The notes beneath the pieces are model-generated. The model made no database searches. It worked only from the letters and a program-made list of their open reading frames with translations, and was not told the DNA's origin. This document shows, in pieces, positions 4,725-5,412 of a stretch of DNA of 5,412 nt (the first letter of the stretch is position 1; every line of letters starts with the position of its first letter). The stretch lies in NCBI GenBank assembly GCA_004376205.1, contig SOKG01000270.1, positions 1 to 5,412 of the forward strand, read 5' to 3'. Position numbers and translations under genes: made by a program. The DNA comes from Dehalococcoidia bacterium (GTDB lineage Bacteria; Chloroflexota; Dehalococcoidia; SZUA-161).

Positions 4725-5402
4725 ATGGCTGCCAGAGATCGTGAGCTAGAGGGCCGAGGGCTTATCCCCCCCTACGGTCCGACCAGGGGAACCCTCCAGT
4801 CCCTGCAACTACTTCGTAGGACAACGCCGTCCAGAATCGATAGCGATTTCCTTCGAGTCAATAAGATCGCGCCCGGAAACGAATACAAGGTAGTGGGTGC
4901 CTTGAGGTTTTTGGGGCTAATAGATGATGACGGCAGGCCCACAGACAGCAGCCGCCTGCTGAAGACCAAGGGCGCCACCTACACCCTCGCCCTCCAGGAT
5001 ATAGTCCGCAATGCCTATTCGGGCGTGTTCCACGGGCTGAGGCCAAAAGAGATAACCAGAGACGGAATCTACAACTACTTCGTCACTGAGGGCGGACTGG
5101 GCGCCGAGATGGCAACCAAAGCTACCCGCTTCCTCATTCGGCTATGCCGGCTCGCCGAGATCGAGATTGCACCCGACGCAGCACAGTCAACCCCGCGTGG
5201 CAAAAGAAGGACTCGCTCGCAACGGCAGATTTATCGCCACCCCCAGACGGAGCCTGCACCTGGAGACGACGGCCAGACAATCTTCCCTCCCCTCCCCTTT
5301 GTGCTGGCCCTGACTCCAGAAATGGCCCAAATGGACGTCGACCAACTGGCTGACCTCTTCCGTAAACTGAGAACCGCCCTCGAACAGTCCCTTACCAGTT
5401 AG
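4725..5402 (+). CDS. DUF5343-like protein, probable DNA-binding or accessory protein
   Basis: This 225-residue protein resembles the DUF5343 family, whose function is unknown and whose members often lie in plasmids and mobile regions. The N-terminal half (about 13-145) has the family pattern: PPYGPTRGTLQSLQLL, then a helix set ending in ALRFLGLIDDDGRPTDSS (59-76), which looks like a winged-helix module, then LALQDIVRNAYSGVF (88-102) and a second helical part ending ATRFLIRLCRLAEIE (133-147). A basic linker (158-171, GKRRTRSQRQIYR) follows. The C-terminal part has the strand-like PPLPFVLALTPEMAQMDVDQLADLFRKL, matching the family's usual end. There is no signal peptide, membrane segment or catalytic motif. 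It stands alone behind a strong promoter filled with GGACTGT repeats, so it may be autoregulated through its winged-helix-like part; this is inference. Its last codons contain one CAGTCC and one TACCAG element. Family assignment is moderately sure. Confidence 0.72.
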   Translation: MAARDRELEGRGLIPPYGPTRGTLQSLQLLRRTTPSRIDSDFLRVNKIAPGNEYKVVGALRFLGLIDDDGRPTDSSRLLKTKGATYTLALQDIVRNAYSGVFHGLRPKEITRDGIYNYFVTEGGLGAEMATKATRFLIRLCRLAEIEIAPDAAQSTPRGKRRTRSQRQIYRHPQTEPAPGDDGQTIFPPLPFVLALTPEMAQMDVDQLADLFRKLRTALEQSLTS

Positions 5403-5412
5403 CGCCGATTGC

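Overview
The window is a stretch of bacterial chromosome with moderately high GC. It carries six protein-coding genes and several unusually well-formed regulatory repeat arrays. TsaD of bacterial type, a Soj-like ParA and a DUF2851 protein next to a tiny XRE regulator would fit an uncultured Chloroflexota (Dehalococcoidia-like) genome. That assignment is inference from general family knowledge; no rRNA or other phylogenetic marker was compared.

Layout from left to right. Positions 1-519 hold the 3' part of a nitroreductase-family gene, closely followed by tsaD (523-1521), the catalytic subunit of tRNA t6A synthesis; these two are housekeeping-like. An extended -10 promoter overlapping the tsaD stop codon then drives a two-gene partition-type cassette: parA (1592-2362) and an overlapping 109-residue ribbon-helix-helix (RHH) gene (2337-2666). 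The RHH protein is not a classical HTH ParB, but its N-terminus carries a box resembling the ParA-contacting N-terminus of chromosomal ParB (RGLDALFG). Short TACCAG/CTGGTA elements cluster in the parA promoter, inside the RHH gene and just after it. This resembles the operator/centromere organisation of plasmid ParA-RHH systems.

Convergent to the cassette lies a leftward pair: a 74-residue XRE regulator (4170-4394) followed by a DUF2851 gene (2777-4090). The XRE promoter has a consensus -35/-10 pair whose 17-bp spacer holds most of a perfect 9-bp inverted repeat. Its predicted transcription start falls on the ATG, so the mRNA is probably leaderless and autorepressed.

The divergent intergenic region (4395-4724) contains eight copies of GGACTG/CAGTCC in direct and inverted arrangement, including an 11-bp-stem hairpin. 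Two of the inverted pairs bracket a near-consensus promoter for a rightward DUF5343-like gene (4725-5402). The right half of the window therefore looks like accessory, tightly regulated DNA beside conserved housekeeping genes.

The most interesting candidates are (1) the ParA-RHH cassette with its own repeat family and ParB-like N-terminal box, and (2) the GGACTGT repeat array controlling the DUF5343-like gene. The protein that binds the second array is not known.
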